64,000 bases of DNA from Oceanobacillus bengalensis. Lineage in GTDB: Bacteria; Bacillota; Bacilli; Bacillales; Amphibacillaceae. The notes under the pieces are model-generated. The model did no database searches. It saw only the letters and a list, made by a program, of their open reading frames with translations, and had not been told where the DNA came from. Of the stretch, positions 51,876-61,000 are shown piece by piece. A program made the translations under genes and the position numbers. The DNA is taken from assembly GCF_003628445.1 (NCBI RefSeq), contig NZ_RBZO01000021.1, positions 1-64,000 on the forward strand, written 5' to 3'. Position 1 is the first letter of the stretch, and every line of letters begins with the position of its first letter.

Positions 51876-52310
51876 CTATTCACCCTTTTTTTCTTCCCAA
51901 AGCCGTATACGTTCTTCATGACTCACTACTCTATGTATTTGGTGAAGCATCCATACATAGCCAAAAGAGTCCATAAATATCGCATTTGATATTCCGTAAT
52001 CAGGTAACTCAGTAACGGCTTGTATCTCTGTAAACCCCAAACGCATTGCCTCCTGGTATGTTTCCTTGATATCAGGGACAGAGACGTTAAACCAAATTGT
52101 TTTAGGGTCATCTTGGGTCGGAGCTATCAACTGGAATTCTGGATTTTCATCCAACATATGAAATCGTACGCCATAAAGGGTAAAAACCGCTTCATTTTCA
52201 CCTTTGGGTAAATCTGAAACCTCAACACGTTCAATATCAAATATCTTTTCGTATAATTCAAACGCCTTTAAACAATCTGAAACAACCAAATCAACTTCTA
52301 CTCCTACCAA
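51876..52310 (-). CDS. VOC-family protein (PhnB/glyoxalase-like)
   Basis: A 144-residue vicinal-oxygen-chelate protein: VVSDCLKAFELYEKIFDIE is the first module, FNVSVPDIKETYQEAMRLGF the second, and the end IFMDSFGYVWMLHQIHRVVS is typical of the PhnB/3-demethylubiquinone-like branch. Metal ligands are not obvious, so it may be a binding protein or an enzyme of unknown substrate. The start is probably the TTG at 52310, nine bases after AAAGGAG; a GTG three codons earlier is also possible. Confidence 0.8.
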   Translation of the reverse strand: MVGVEVDLVVSDCLKAFELYEKIFDIERVEVSDLPKGENEAVFTLYGVRFHMLDENPEFQLIAPTQDDPKTIWFNVSVPDIKETYQEAMRLGFTEIQAVTELPDYGISNAIFMDSFGYVWMLHQIHRVVSHEERIRLWEEKKGE

Positions 52311-52410
52311 TATGAGCACACTCCTTTTGTAATTTAGTAAATATTATTTACTTCATCTAAGTAAATTACACGGTTTTATTTATCCTGTAGCAATAATCTT
52401 ACAACACAGA

Positions 52411-52968
52411 TTACAAATTAAATCTTTCTGAGATTATTTTAGCAACTTCTATGGCACTTAATTTCGTATTATTTATTTTTATGTAGTTGTCTCTTTTAAC
52501 TTCACCCTCATAGGAGTTCAATCTATATTCTTCCATCGTCTTCTTAAGTTCCTTTTCTGACCAATCAACGTTTCTTTTTGTAGGCTTGTGTTCTAGTCGA
52601 TGCGGACTTTTATTCCTTTCAAGTCTCTCGTCAAGATCCACTTCTAATTCAACAAAATAAATACTTGCACCTTTGGCTTCAAAGATTTCACAGACCTTGT
52701 CTACATAGTCCCAATCCTCTTGTTGATCAAATGCCCAAACATAGGTGAATATCATTCCTGCCATTTCACTGTTAGCGACTGCCTTAAAGATTTCTTCCCT
52801 AAATAGATTGGACAATTTCCACATTTCTGGACTAAATCCTAAAAATGGCTCGAGTAATTCTATAGTCATATGGTTGTGAAACAGCTTCAAATCCGTTATT
52901 TTTTCTACTTCCTGCCCTACTGTCATTTTACCAACTGCTTGTGGTCCAAATATAAGTACGAACTTCAT
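52411..52968 (-). CDS. P-loop kinase-like protein
   Basis: A 185-residue small P-loop NTPase. Walker A GPQAVGKMT lies near the N terminus (residues 7-15), followed by a lid-type Arg-rich segment (ERLERNKSPHRLEHKPTKRN). Overall it resembles shikimate/adenylate-kinase-fold proteins often annotated as 'AAA family ATPase' or nucleoside kinase-like. The substrate is unknown. ATG 52968 follows GGAGGG by five bases; five upstream codons overlap that site. Confidence 0.8.
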   Translation of the reverse strand: MKFVLIFGPQAVGKMTVGQEVEKITDLKLFHNHMTIELLEPFLGFSPEMWKLSNLFREEIFKAVANSEMAGMIFTYVWAFDQQEDWDYVDKVCEIFEAKGASIYFVELEVDLDERLERNKSPHRLEHKPTKRNVDWSEKELKKTMEEYRLNSYEGEVKRDNYIKINNTKLSAIEVAKIISERFNL

Positions 52969-53017
52969 AAATTCCCTCCACAAATGTTTTAATTTCTAGG
53001 TTAATTAAAGATATCAG

Positions 53018-53212
53018 TTAAAAAATGTAAAAAATCAGTAAGCTGACCGCAAATAGCAAAAAAGCACCCTGAATAGTGAGGTACATTGCAAATTCAAAGG
53101 TTGAAAGTTTTCTTTGTTTCCTAGTTTTGTCCAAATATCGAAAATAAAAAGAGGAACAAATAACTAAAACCGATATAGAAATCGCACGTAAAATTTCTGC
53201 AAAGAGTATCAA
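53018..53212 (-). CDS. Small two-helix membrane protein
   Basis: A 64-residue protein with one membrane helix at residues 1-22, a basic loop (RYLDKTRKQRKLSTFE) and a second helix (FAMYLTIQGAFLLFAVSLLIFYIF). The positive loop would lie in the cytosol. No family recognised. The start is uncertain: TTG at 53212 has AGGAG eight bases upstream; a GTG at 53221 is the alternative. Confidence 0.55.
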   Translation of the reverse strand: MILFAEILRAISISVLVICSSFYFRYLDKTRKQRKLSTFEFAMYLTIQGAFLLFAVSLLIFYIF

Positions 53213-53329
53213 GAGATTCACTCCTGCCTAATAAATTCCACTTTACAATCGTCTAAAAACGAAAAAGAACTATCGTAATAACGTTCTAATATTTCTAGTG
53301 TTCAAGCAATAGAGATTTAATTAAATAAC

Positions 53330-53602
53330 TTAATCCATATAAGATAAAATTCTGTCTTTTAAACCTCCTATACTTGTATAAAGTATATACGTTTCTGCTT
53401 TTGTTTTGATTACCACTCTGTCTGTGTGTCCATAAGGATTGCCTATCCTGAAAGCTGATTTTTCTTCTCCACCATAAGTGTCATCATTAACAACATCGCA
53501 AATATTAGATAATGGTATATCTATTTTACTTAATTGCCACTCGATTCGGATGTTTTCATTAATTTTAGACACCTTCACTTCAAATATCCCCACTTCGTAC
53601 AC
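53330..53602 (-). CDS. SunI-like PH-domain protein
   Basis: A 90-residue protein with the bacterial PH-like fold of B. subtilis SunI (YolF), the immunity protein for the bacteriocin sublancin. Shared features are IRIEWQLSKIDIPLSNI, DDTYGGEEKSAFRIGNPYG and TDRVVIKTKAETYILYT. SunI has an N-terminal membrane anchor, but here no hydrophobic helix is present, so the protein should be soluble. No sublancin-like precursor or glycosyltransferase lies nearby, so an orphan immunity or a general PH-domain role is possible. GTG start. Confidence 0.78.
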   Translation of the reverse strand: MYEVGIFEVKVSKINENIRIEWQLSKIDIPLSNICDVVNDDTYGGEEKSAFRIGNPYGHTDRVVIKTKAETYILYTSIGGLKDRILSYMD

Positions 53603-53642
53603 CCCATCTATATATTCAATTACGATAATTCACGTCAAAAGG

Positions 53643-54089
53643 CTATTCAGCTAAATCTAACTCATAATGATAAAATTCAGAATCCCTTTTGTATCCACTT
53701 TTTTCATATAATCGTTGCGCAGAGAAGTTATTCGGTGCTGTACTGAGGCTAAGGCTGTTTGCTCCTGCTTCCATTGCAAATTCTTTTGCTTTTTGTAAGA
53801 GCATTTCTCCTACCCCTTGATTTCTCGCTTCTGGATCAACATATAAGTCATTTAAAATCCACGCTCTTTTCATAGATATAGATGAAAATGTCGGATAAAG
53901 TTGCGTAAAGCCGGCATAATATTGTTTGTCTTTCACGACAAATATAACAGAATCCTTGCTTTCTATACGCTTTTCTATGTAAGCCCTCGCACCTTCTAGA
54001 TCAGATTCTTGTTGATAGAACATCCGATACAAATTAAATAAATGTGATACGCCCTCTAAATCTTTAATTTCAGACTCGAATATTTCCAT
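53643..54089 (-). CDS. GNAT-family N-acetyltransferase
   Basis: A 148-residue GNAT enzyme. The acetyl-CoA-binding motif A is VDPEARNQGVGEMLLQKAKEF (R/Q-x-x-G-x-G), preceded by the central strand WILNDLYV and followed by LSTAPNNFSAQRLYEKSGY. Closely resembles the many small-molecule or aminoglycoside-type acetyltransferases of Bacillus; the substrate is not predictable. AGGAGAGGG precedes the ATG. Confidence 0.9.
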   Translation of the reverse strand: MEIFESEIKDLEGVSHLFNLYRMFYQQESDLEGARAYIEKRIESKDSVIFVVKDKQYYAGFTQLYPTFSSISMKRAWILNDLYVDPEARNQGVGEMLLQKAKEFAMEAGANSLSLSTAPNNFSAQRLYEKSGYKRDSEFYHYELDLAE

Positions 54090-54197
54090 AATTCCCTCTC
54101 CTCTTAAACGATTTAATTATCGAATAATTTTACACCAAATTTGGATTTTTTGATATTAAATTAACTTGGGCTATGTAAGGAAAATCCTCCATCAACA

Positions 54198-54228
54198 AAA
54201 AATGACCACCATATCGGTGGTCATTTTT
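54198..54228 (-). terminator. Terminator after the DUF3870 gene
   Basis: AAAAATGACCACC (54198-54210) pairs perfectly with GGTGGTCATTTTT (54216-54228), 5-base loop. It ends the minus-strand DUF3870 transcript. Confidence 0.88.
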
Positions 54229-54289
54229 AATCGTTAACGGAACCCGTTACGCCCATCATGGATCCCTTTCTATCTTTATACTAATACCT

Positions 54290-54601
54290 TCAGTCCTTCT
54301 TTTCCTCATACTGCTTATACAAGTCCTTTAAAGCGGAGTTCAATGCATTCCCAGCCTTCCCTAAATAATGCTCCTGGATTACTTTCGCTGGCTGCTCAAT
54401 TCCCTCACGCAAACTATAACCTCGAAGCAATCGCTCTACGAAATCCCTACCGTGTTCGGTTGCTAATGTACAATTAGCAGCAACAATCACACCGTACTTT
54501 TTATCAATCTCCGCAGTTATTGTTAATGTTTCATACATGCTTCTTGCAGCCATCCCTTGCGGCAGACGTGCATGCCCTGCTATAAATACTGTATTCATCA
54601 T
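54290..54601 (-). CDS. DUF3870 protein
   Basis: A 103-residue protein with the DUF3870 pattern: VFIAGHARLPQGMAA at the start, a central GVIVAANCTLATEHGRDFVE and QEHYLGKAGNALNSALKDL at the end. Function unknown; members occur beside amino-acid catabolism genes and transporters. Here it lies 57 bp behind a saccharopine-dehydrogenase-like gene on the same strand, so it is probably in the same operon. Two consecutive ATG codons start the frame; either may be used. Confidence 0.82.
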   Translation of the reverse strand: MMNTVFIAGHARLPQGMAARSMYETLTITAEIDKKYGVIVAANCTLATEHGRDFVERLLRGYSLREGIEQPAKVIQEHYLGKAGNALNSALKDLYKQYEEKKD

Positions 54602-54658
54602 ACTCAGACCTTTCTACCATTACTAGATTCATTGTTTGATGCAAGATGTATAGTGGTG

Positions 54659-55810
54659 TTAATTGTTTTTCTCTTGAATAATAACGCCTCTTTTTGCCAT
54701 TTCTTTAATATAAATATCTCCTGGTACAACTTGTTCTGGTGGATAAACTCCTTTATCTTTTATTATGCCATTTCCTATCATTTGTGCAACTACTGAAATT
54801 GTGTTTGCTGTTGCTCTTGCCATTGCCGTCACCTGTGTATCCTTTTCTTTATACGTAGCCATTTCATATTGATAGGAATGTACTTTACCATCCTTTTCCC
54901 CTGAAACAATGACTCTTAATAAAACAACATCATCCTTTTTCCCAAGTTCTACGACTGGATCAAGCACTTTCAGCAATACCTCACGAGGATTTATATCATT
55001 GCCATTCACATTTACGGAATAGTCTTTACGCGTTAAATTTAGATCTACAAGCAGTTTAAACTTTTCAGCATGCCCTGGATAGCGAATCGTCTTATATTCT
55101 AGTGTTTCTAAATCAGGATAAGAGATGGATAGTGTTGAAGTACCTCCAGACGTGTGGAAAGCCTCTAAAGGTCCAAATTTCTCAAAGTGTACCGTCTCAA
55201 CTTCTGACAGAGAGGGAATTTCTTGTTTCATTCCATTCCGAATAATTAAGGATGGGTCTGTGTAATGGTCGAAAACACCTTCCATGGAAAAAACATGATT
55301 ATATTCTAATGGCGGCTCTGGTCTAACTGGAATTCCCCCAACAAATAATTTAACAAGCTGTGGATTATCCAACTTACTTGCACCATAGCCTGACAATATA
55401 TTTATCATTCCTGGTGCTACACCTAAATCAGGGATGATTGTAACGTTTGCACTTTTTGCATCATCATAAAGAGCTAAAACCTTATCCGTAATATGTCCAA
55501 TATGTCCACCAAGATCAATGGAACTTACTCCAACTTTAATCGCTGTTTTTGCTACAATTTCATTAAAGGAATAAAACAACGCATTAATAATAACGTCATA
55601 TTGCTTTATAAATGCTTCCAACTCATTGATATTATGCGCATTTACTCGATGTGCAGTAATTTTGGAAGACTTAAACCCGCTACAAATGTTTTGAGCTCTG
55701 TTAAAATCAATATCAGCCAATCCAACGGCCGTTACGGCTTTACTTGCTATTAAATCTCTTGCCGCTTCTTTTCCCATTAGACCTGAGCCTAATACACCGA
55801 TTTTCATCAT
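54659..55810 (-). CDS. Saccharopine dehydrogenase-like oxidoreductase
   Basis: A 383-residue NAD(P)-dependent enzyme. The N-terminal Rossmann motif is [17 protein letters not shown]; later parts match the saccharopine dehydrogenase/Lys9 family ([39 protein letters not shown]). Family members include saccharopine, carboxynorspermidine and other opine-type dehydrogenases; the gene is not a biosynthetic lysA. The ATG at 55810 follows AAAGGAG; the frame is open for 27 further codons without a ribosome site. Divergent from a sodium:amino-acid symporter, so an imported amino acid is the likely substrate. Confidence 0.88.
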   Translation of the reverse strand: MMKIGVLGSGLMGKEAARDLIASKAVTAVGLADIDFNRAQNICSGFKSSKITAHRVNAHNINELEAFIKQYDVIINALFYSFNEIVAKTAIKVGVSSIDLGGHIGHITDKVLALYDDAKSANVTIIPDLGVAPGMINILSGYGASKLDNPQLVKLFVGGIPVRPEPPLEYNHVFSMEGVFDHYTDPSLIIRNGMKQEIPSLSEVETVHFEKFGPLEAFHTSGGTSTLSISYPDLETLEYKTIRYPGHAEKFKLLVDLNLTRKDYSVNVNGNDINPREVLLKVLDPVVELGKKDDVVLLRVIVSGEKDGKVHSYQYEMATYKEKDTQVTAMARATANTISVVAQMIGNGIIKDKGVYPPEQVVPGDIYIKEMAKRGVIIQEKNN

Positions 55811-55976
55811 CTTATCTCCTTTCATGAATCTTTCGAAAGTCCATTTCCATTCTACAATTATAAAAAAAACCTTACAGTTATAACTCCTCACATTATTCTA
55901 TTTTCCATGCCCCTTACATATACCTGTAGTTGTGTTATACTAAGAAAATCATTTTCATCTTAGAAGGGATTAGAAT

Positions 55977-57320
55977 ATGCAACCAAAAAAACAACAATGG
56001 TCATCAAAAATAGGATTTATTTTATCATCAGCTGGGGCAGCAATTGGGTTAGGTGCCATTTGGAAGTTCCCCTATATGACAGGGATGAATGGCGGAGGAG
56101 CTTTCTTTTTATTATTTATTGCCTTCACCATCATTATTGGCCTACCTATCTTAATTGCCGAATTCATCATCGGTAGAGGCTCTGGAAAAGAGGCTGTTAG
56201 TGCTTACCAAACCCTTGCGCCAAAACGGATTTGGTCATTCATTGGTCATTGGGGAGTATTAGGAGCATTCTTACTGATGTCCTTCTATAGCGTTGTAGGA
56301 GGTTGGGTTCTTATCTATAGCATCCTCTCTATTCCAGGACTAATTATAAAAGAGGGTGCAAATTATCCAGAACTTTTTGGACAAATTACAGGTAACCCAC
56401 TTATCACTATATTAGGTTTAGCATTATTTATAGTCATCAACATTATCGTTGTGTCATTCGGTATTCAAAATGGGATTGAAAAAGCTAGTAAACTATTAAT
56501 GCCATTGCTTTTTGTATTCTTTATAGTACTCGTCATTCGAGCTATAACCTTTGAAGGGGCGATGGATGGAATCCGTTTCTTTCTCCAACCCGATTTTTCA
56601 CAACTAACGACGGAAAGTATACTATACGCTTTAGGACAATCCTTCTTTTCATTAGCGGTTGGAATTTCTGTTATGGTGACATACAGTTCGTATTTAAAGA
56701 AGGACGTTAGTTTACCCGCAGCTGCGGGGTCTGTTTCCATTATGAATATCTTTGTTTCCTTGTTAGCAGGGCTTGCGATTTTCCCAGTAGTGTTTGCATT
56801 CGGACTTGAGCCAGCAGAAGGACCTGGATTATTATTTATCGTACTGCCCGAAGCATTTAGTATGATGCCTTTTGGTGAGGTCTTCTTAAGTTTATTTTTA
56901 CTATTGTTTTTATTTGCTGTTTTAACTTCTTCTTTCAGTATGCTAGAAATTATTACTTCTGCATTCACAAATAAGAAAAATCGTTCACGTAAAAAAGTCG
57001 CCATCATTTCTGGCGTATTTGTATTTATTGCAGGAATCCCTGCAGCACTCTCTTCCAATGTGCTCGCAGACTTTAAAATACTCGGATTAACTATTTTCGA
57101 TGCGACGGATTACCTTGTAAGTAATATCATGCTACCTGCTGGTTGCCTATTCATTGCCTTGTTTGTTGGATTTAAGATGGAGCAAACACTAGTTAAAGAT
57201 GAATTCCTCAGTGCAAATCAGTTCTCTAATGGGGCATACCAAACTTGGCTATTGCTCATCCGTTTTCTTGTACCGATAACGATTGTTATTGTGTTTTTAA
57301 ATGCGTTGGATATTATTTAA
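55977..57320 (+). CDS. Sodium:neurotransmitter symporter family (SNF) transporter
   Basis: A 447-residue Na+-coupled amino-acid transporter with about eleven helices of the LeuT fold. The substrate/sodium site in helix 1 is visible (SSAGAAIGLGAIWKFPYMTGMNGGG), as is the conserved ALGQSFFSLAVGISVMVTYSSYL (helix 6) region. Like B. subtilis YocR/YhdH. The substrate is a hydrophobic or cyclic amino acid in characterised members; here unknown. AGAAGGG lies before the ATG. The divergent neighbour is a saccharopine-dehydrogenase-like gene. Confidence 0.92.
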   Translation: MQPKKQQWSSKIGFILSSAGAAIGLGAIWKFPYMTGMNGGGAFFLLFIAFTIIIGLPILIAEFIIGRGSGKEAVSAYQTLAPKRIWSFIGHWGVLGAFLLMSFYSVVGGWVLIYSILSIPGLIIKEGANYPELFGQITGNPLITILGLALFIVINIIVVSFGIQNGIEKASKLLMPLLFVFFIVLVIRAITFEGAMDGIRFFLQPDFSQLTTESILYALGQSFFSLAVGISVMVTYSSYLKKDVSLPAAAGSVSIMNIFVSLLAGLAIFPVVFAFGLEPAEGPGLLFIVLPEAFSMMPFGEVFLSLFLLLFLFAVLTSSFSMLEIITSAFTNKKNRSRKKVAIISGVFVFIAGIPAALSSNVLADFKILGLTIFDATDYLVSNIMLPAGCLFIALFVGFKMEQTLVKDEFLSANQFSNGAYQTWLLLIRFLVPITIVIVFLNALDII

Positions 57321-57343
57321 TAAGCGCATTTTTTCCAGCTACC

Positions 57344-57383
57344 AAAAAGAGGTACAATTCATGAACGAATTGTACCTCTTTTT
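57344..57383 (+). terminator. Terminator after the SNF transporter
   Basis: AAAAAGAGGTACAATTC and GAATTGTACCTCTTTTT form a perfect 17-bp stem with a 6-base loop. Confidence 0.92.
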
Positions 57384-57479
57384 TTGTTGCTATTTAACAG
57401 TATTAATATAGGCGTTTTTTCACTCAGTTATTGAAAATTCAATTCGTAGTTGATGTAAACTTCAAACTAACTTCATTCA

Positions 57480-57870
57480 GATTTTCTTAAATCGGAGGAA
57501 ATCTCGCCGTCCGGGAATATGGGGCGGATGCTTTCCATGCGGCAAGGCCCGATCCTCCTCGCGGAAAAAACGCCGCTGCGGGGTCTTCGGACACTTGCTA
57601 TTCCCGTAGGATTCACCGCCCTCCACTCACCCAGACTAGTGAGGTAGTAGTACTATGCTCTTGATTTTCCGTATCCCAGGAGATAAGGGTTAGTAACTTA
57701 AACCCAGTCGAGGAAACACACGTAGGCTCCTGCGGGAGGACAGGCCTAGGTGAGACTACGTAGTGCGTTAGCACGGAGAAGGCTCACCAGCCGCCCGCGG
57801 AAATGGTGAAGTGTGTTTCCGTAACGGCATGTTTAAGACTATCCTAAATTAAGTAAGTCCACAATTTATA
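57480..57870. repeat. Dispersed repeat R1, long copy (arms A and B)
   Basis: Arm A (57480-57630) is diverged but retains GGATGCTTTCC, CTGCGGGGTCTTCGGACAC and TATTCCCGTAGGA. Arm B (57710-57830) contains TGCGGGAGGACAGGCCTAGG, GTGCGTTAGCACGG and GGCTCACCAGCCGCCCGCGG, and the end AAGTCCACAATTTATA. Same order and orientation as the 23.4-kb copy. Nothing else is seen in the 620-bp gap between the SNF and ABC-ATPase genes. Confidence 0.75.
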
Positions 57871-57939
57871 CATATAACAACACAACAAAAAAACTAGCAT
57901 TAAGCACACATCGCTTAATACTAGTTTATTTCCAATCCT

Positions 57940-58746
57940 TCAACTAAGACTATTTAAAACACAACGGCCCTTGCCAAAAGGGATACACATTGGTGTTCCG
58001 AACAAAGGATCACAAGCAACACTGCATTTCATTTGAAAAACTTCGTGGACTAAATCGCTCGTAATAATATCCTCTGGTTTCCCATGAGCGTGAATCTTCC
58101 TATCTTTCACTGCGATAATATGATGTGCATACCTGCTAGCCAAATTCAAATCATGCAACACCATAACAATCGTACGTCCATCCTTCTCATTTAAATCAAA
58201 TAATAAATCAAGAACATCTATTTGATGTGTTAAATCTAAATACGTTGTTGGTTCATCTAATAAAAGGAGATCCGTTTGTTGGGCCAATGTTAAGGCAATC
58301 CACGTACGCTGCCTTTGACCACCAGACAATGAATCAACTAATCTATCTTTTAATGGTAGTAAATTGGTAACCTCAAGTGCTTTATAAACAGCCTCATCAT
58401 CTTCTTTTGACCACTTCTTTGTGAATCCGCGATATGGGTGTCTACCTTGTTTCACCAATTCGTTTACCGTTAACCCTTCAGGAGTGATTGGACTTTGCGG
58501 TAAAATGGCTAGATTTTTTGCAATTTCTTTTGTCTTCATTTTTGCAATATCTTCACCATTTAATACGACATTACCATTCTTTGGCTTCAACAAACGTGCC
58601 AATGAACGTAAGATAGTAGACTTTCCACAGCCATTCGCACCAATTAAAACGGTGATTTTGCCTTCAGGAACGACTAGGTTGATATCATCAATAATAATAT
58701 TATCTCCAAATCCCAATGTTAAATCATTCGCTGTTAATGATCCCAT
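57940..58746 (-). CDS. Iron-siderophore ABC transporter ATPase
   Basis: A 268-residue FecE-type ATPase. Walker A GANGCGKST, signature LSGGQRQRTW, Walker B LLLLDEPTTYLDL (the TYLD of iron-type ATPases) and the His switch in VMVLHDLNLASRYA are present. The C terminus (CDPLFGTPMCIPFG) is the usual one of FecE/YusV-type proteins. It should energise the FecCD permease pair encoded at 59984 and 60997; no other ATPase is close. It has its own promoter with a Fur-like site. Confidence 0.92.
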   Translation of the reverse strand: MGSLTANDLTLGFGDNIIIDDINLVVPEGKITVLIGANGCGKSTILRSLARLLKPKNGNVVLNGEDIAKMKTKEIAKNLAILPQSPITPEGLTVNELVKQGRHPYRGFTKKWSKEDDEAVYKALEVTNLLPLKDRLVDSLSGGQRQRTWIALTLAQQTDLLLLDEPTTYLDLTHQIDVLDLLFDLNEKDGRTIVMVLHDLNLASRYAHHIIAVKDRKIHAHGKPEDIITSDLVHEVFQMKCSVACDPLFGTPMCIPFGKGRCVLNSLS

Positions 58747-58813
58747 GACCTCGCCTCCTAATAGTTAGGTGAATTCCTGAAAAGCCCACCATTTCACCGA
58801 CATCTTTATCTAC

Positions 58814-58857
58814 ATTGTATTTGCTTTTTGACGATTAGTCAATGATAGCAATTTTCA
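58814..58857 (-). promoter_or_regulatory. Promoter with Fur-like box before the ATPase gene
   Basis: Minus-strand -35 TTGACT (58837-58842) and -10 TACAAT (58814-58819), 17-base spacer. TGATAGCAATTTTCA (58843-58857) matches the 7-1-7 Fur motif TGATAATNATTATCA at 11 of 14 positions and abuts the -35 box. The stem AATGCTG/CAGCATT at about 58885-58910 may end the substrate-binding protein transcript just before. Confidence 0.6.
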
Positions 58858-58916
58858 ATTAGTTAGCAGTGACGTCTAGAGAAAATGCTGCCTTTTTATG
58901 AAGACAGCATTATTTT

Positions 58917-59882
58917 TTACTTCACTAATGTATTTAACATGGCATCAATCGTAAGCTCTGAAGCAATCAGTCCTGTATTCGTCCAACTGCTCGTATCATT
59001 CAATATATACACATTTCCATTTTCAACCGCTGATGTACTTTGCCATACCGAACTATTTTCTAATGTTTCGATACCTTGCTCACCTTCTTCCGCAAGTAAG
59101 AATACATGATCAGCATCGAGCTCTGATAGTTTTTCAATCGAAATTGGGTTCCATTGTACTTCAGCATCACCCAATTCTTCAACGAGCTTTGGATAGTTAA
59201 TACCTAATTCTCCGTAAAACATATCGGCTGTATGACGATTTTTCTCAAATAGGAAAAATTGATCACCCGTAACCCACATTGCAGCTACTGTTTCGTCACC
59301 AATAACATTCTTTATTTCTTCGCTAGCACTCGCAACTTTTTCTTCATAATCATTTAATGCTTTTTCAGCTGCTTCTTCTTTCCCTAGCAACTTGCTAAAT
59401 ACTTCAATTTGTTTTCGCCAATCACCCGTTGTTTCTTCTGTCATGACATAAGTTGGTGCAATTTTGTTATAATCATCATATGTTCCTTCATAGCTATCCA
59501 TGCTATTTTCTAATATAATAAGGTCTGGTTCATAGCTAAGCACTTGTTCTAGCGGCATATTCCATTCTATTTTAGGAAGTTCCTCTAGTTCTGATTCAAG
59601 ATGGTATTGCAGCATTTCACCAATTGCCCATTTCGCAACTGGTGTCACACCAAGCGCGAGCAAAGCATCCTCATGAAATGGAGCGAGAATTTTTTTAGCA
59701 CCTGCTGGGATTGTTACTTCACCCATCGCAGAATCGATTACAATTTCAGAAGGTTCCTCCGTACTTTCCGTTTCCGATTCTTGCTCAGAAGGTGTATTAT
59801 TATCTCCGCAGGCTGCTAATAGCACAAGAATGCTAATGATAGCGGTTAAAAAAAGATTACGATTACTAAAATATGTATTCAA
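58917..59882 (-). CDS. Siderophore-binding lipoprotein
   Basis: A 321-residue substrate-binding protein of the FecB/FhuD type. It has an N-terminal hydrophobic signal ending in the lipobox LAAC (Cys is lipidated), followed by an acidic Ser/Glu/Thr linker (QESETESTEEPSE), a first lobe starting VIDSAMGEVTIPAGAKKILA, a long helix between lobes, and the C-terminal ELTIDAMLNTLVK. The ligand is a siderophore, probably of hydroxamate or citrate type, but this cannot be resolved. The TTG at 59882 follows AAAGGAGAG by six to seven bases. Divergent from the permease genes; a Fur box lies between them. Confidence 0.9.
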   Translation of the reverse strand: MNTYFSNRNLFLTAIISILVLLAACGDNNTPSEQESETESTEEPSEIVIDSAMGEVTIPAGAKKILAPFHEDALLALGVTPVAKWAIGEMLQYHLESELEELPKIEWNMPLEQVLSYEPDLIILENSMDSYEGTYDDYNKIAPTYVMTEETTGDWRKQIEVFSKLLGKEEAAEKALNDYEEKVASASEEIKNVIGDETVAAMWVTGDQFFLFEKNRHTADMFYGELGINYPKLVEELGDAEVQWNPISIEKLSELDADHVFLLAEEGEQGIETLENSSVWQSTSAVENGNVYILNDTSSWTNTGLIASELTIDAMLNTLVK

Positions 59883-59911
59883 ACTAGTCTCTCCTTTATG
59901 ATACAATTTAC

Positions 59912-59930
59912 GATAATGATAATCATTTTC
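59912..59930. promoter_or_regulatory. Fur box between the divergent iron-uptake operons
   Basis: GATAATGATAATCATTTTC matches the classical 19-base Fur consensus GATAATGATAATCATTATC at 18 positions. It lies 30 bp before the lipoprotein gene and 54 bp before the first permease gene, so one site can repress both directions when iron is sufficient. Confidence 0.92.
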
Positions 59931-59983
59931 ATTTATAAAGTCAATCCATTTTTATAATCTTAGACAATAGGAGAAAAAGAATA

Positions 59984-61000
59984 ATGTTAACGATGATTAA
60001 ACATTCAACTAAACTCAAAATGATAATTAATACGATTGCAATAGTAGCTCTTATCATCGCAATTGCTGTATCCATCTCCTATGGTACAACAGCTATTCCA
60101 CTTGAGACAGTATGGCAGGCTGTCTTTTCTTTTGAGGCTGATGTAACGTCACACCAAGTTGTACAGGAATTACGATTGCCACGTGCACTTTCAGCTGCTT
60201 TAGTCGGCGCCTTTTTAGCTGTTTCAGGAGCTATGATGCAAGGAATAACTCGAAATCCTCTTGCTTCCCCTTCTATTATGGGGGTTACGGATGGTGCTGC
60301 CTTTGCACTAGTTTTAATGCTTGCCTTTTTTCCAGCAGTAACTAATTTTGGAACAACAATTGCTTCTTTTGTAGGTGCAGGATTGGCTGTTACGCTTATC
60401 TTTATGATAGGATCCTTTTCTTCTGGTGGACTAACTCCAATTAAATTAGCATTAGCTGGTGTTGCCATTGGTACCATGCTACGATCCATTTCATCCATTT
60501 TTTCCTTACATTTTCAATTGGAAAAGGAGATGGGATTTTGGCTTGCTGGTGGGCTTGCTGGAACAAATTGGACATCAGTAAAAATACTTTTTCTTGCAGG
60601 AATCATCGGTTTAGCAATTTCCTTTTCTATAGGGAAATCCATCACGATCCTTAGCTTGGGGGATGACATGGCAACAAATTTGGGGCAAAACAATGTACGC
60701 ATTAAAGCGCTAAGTGTCATAGCAATTCTCATCCTAACTGGCGCTGCCGTTTCCATTGCAGGAGCAATCGGCTTCGTTGGTCTTATCGTTCCACATATTA
60801 CGCGTTTTATTATGGGAACAGATTACAAATGGATTATTCCATCATCTGCAATCTTTGGTGCTCTTTTACTTGTATTATCTGATATCGTTTCTAGGTTAAT
60901 TAATGCACCATTTGAGACACCGGTTGGTGCTATCACCTCACTTATTGGTGTACCTTTCTTTCTATACTTAGCACGAAGCAGTGGAGGTGGCGTAAAATGA
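59984..61000 (+). CDS. Iron-siderophore ABC permease, first subunit (FecCD)
   Basis: A 338-residue permease with about nine to ten membrane helices. Family marks: VVQELRLPRALSAALVGAFL, AVSGAMMQGITRNPLASPSIMGV, GAIGFVGLIVPHITRFIMG and the C-terminal LIGVPFFLYLARSSGGG. The conserved Gly in the cytosolic coupling loop (RNPLA) is present. AGGAG lies seven bases before ATG. The stop codon overlaps the start of the second permease by four bases (ATGA), so translation is coupled. Confidence 0.93.
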   Translation: MLTMIKHSTKLKMIINTIAIVALIIAIAVSISYGTTAIPLETVWQAVFSFEADVTSHQVVQELRLPRALSAALVGAFLAVSGAMMQGITRNPLASPSIMGVTDGAAFALVLMLAFFPAVTNFGTTIASFVGAGLAVTLIFMIGSFSSGGLTPIKLALAGVAIGTMLRSISSIFSLHFQLEKEMGFWLAGGLAGTNWTSVKILFLAGIIGLAISFSIGKSITILSLGDDMATNLGQNNVRIKALSVIAILILTGAAVSIAGAIGFVGLIVPHITRFIMGTDYKWIIPSSAIFGALLLVLSDIVSRLINAPFETPVGAITSLIGVPFFLYLARSSGGGVK

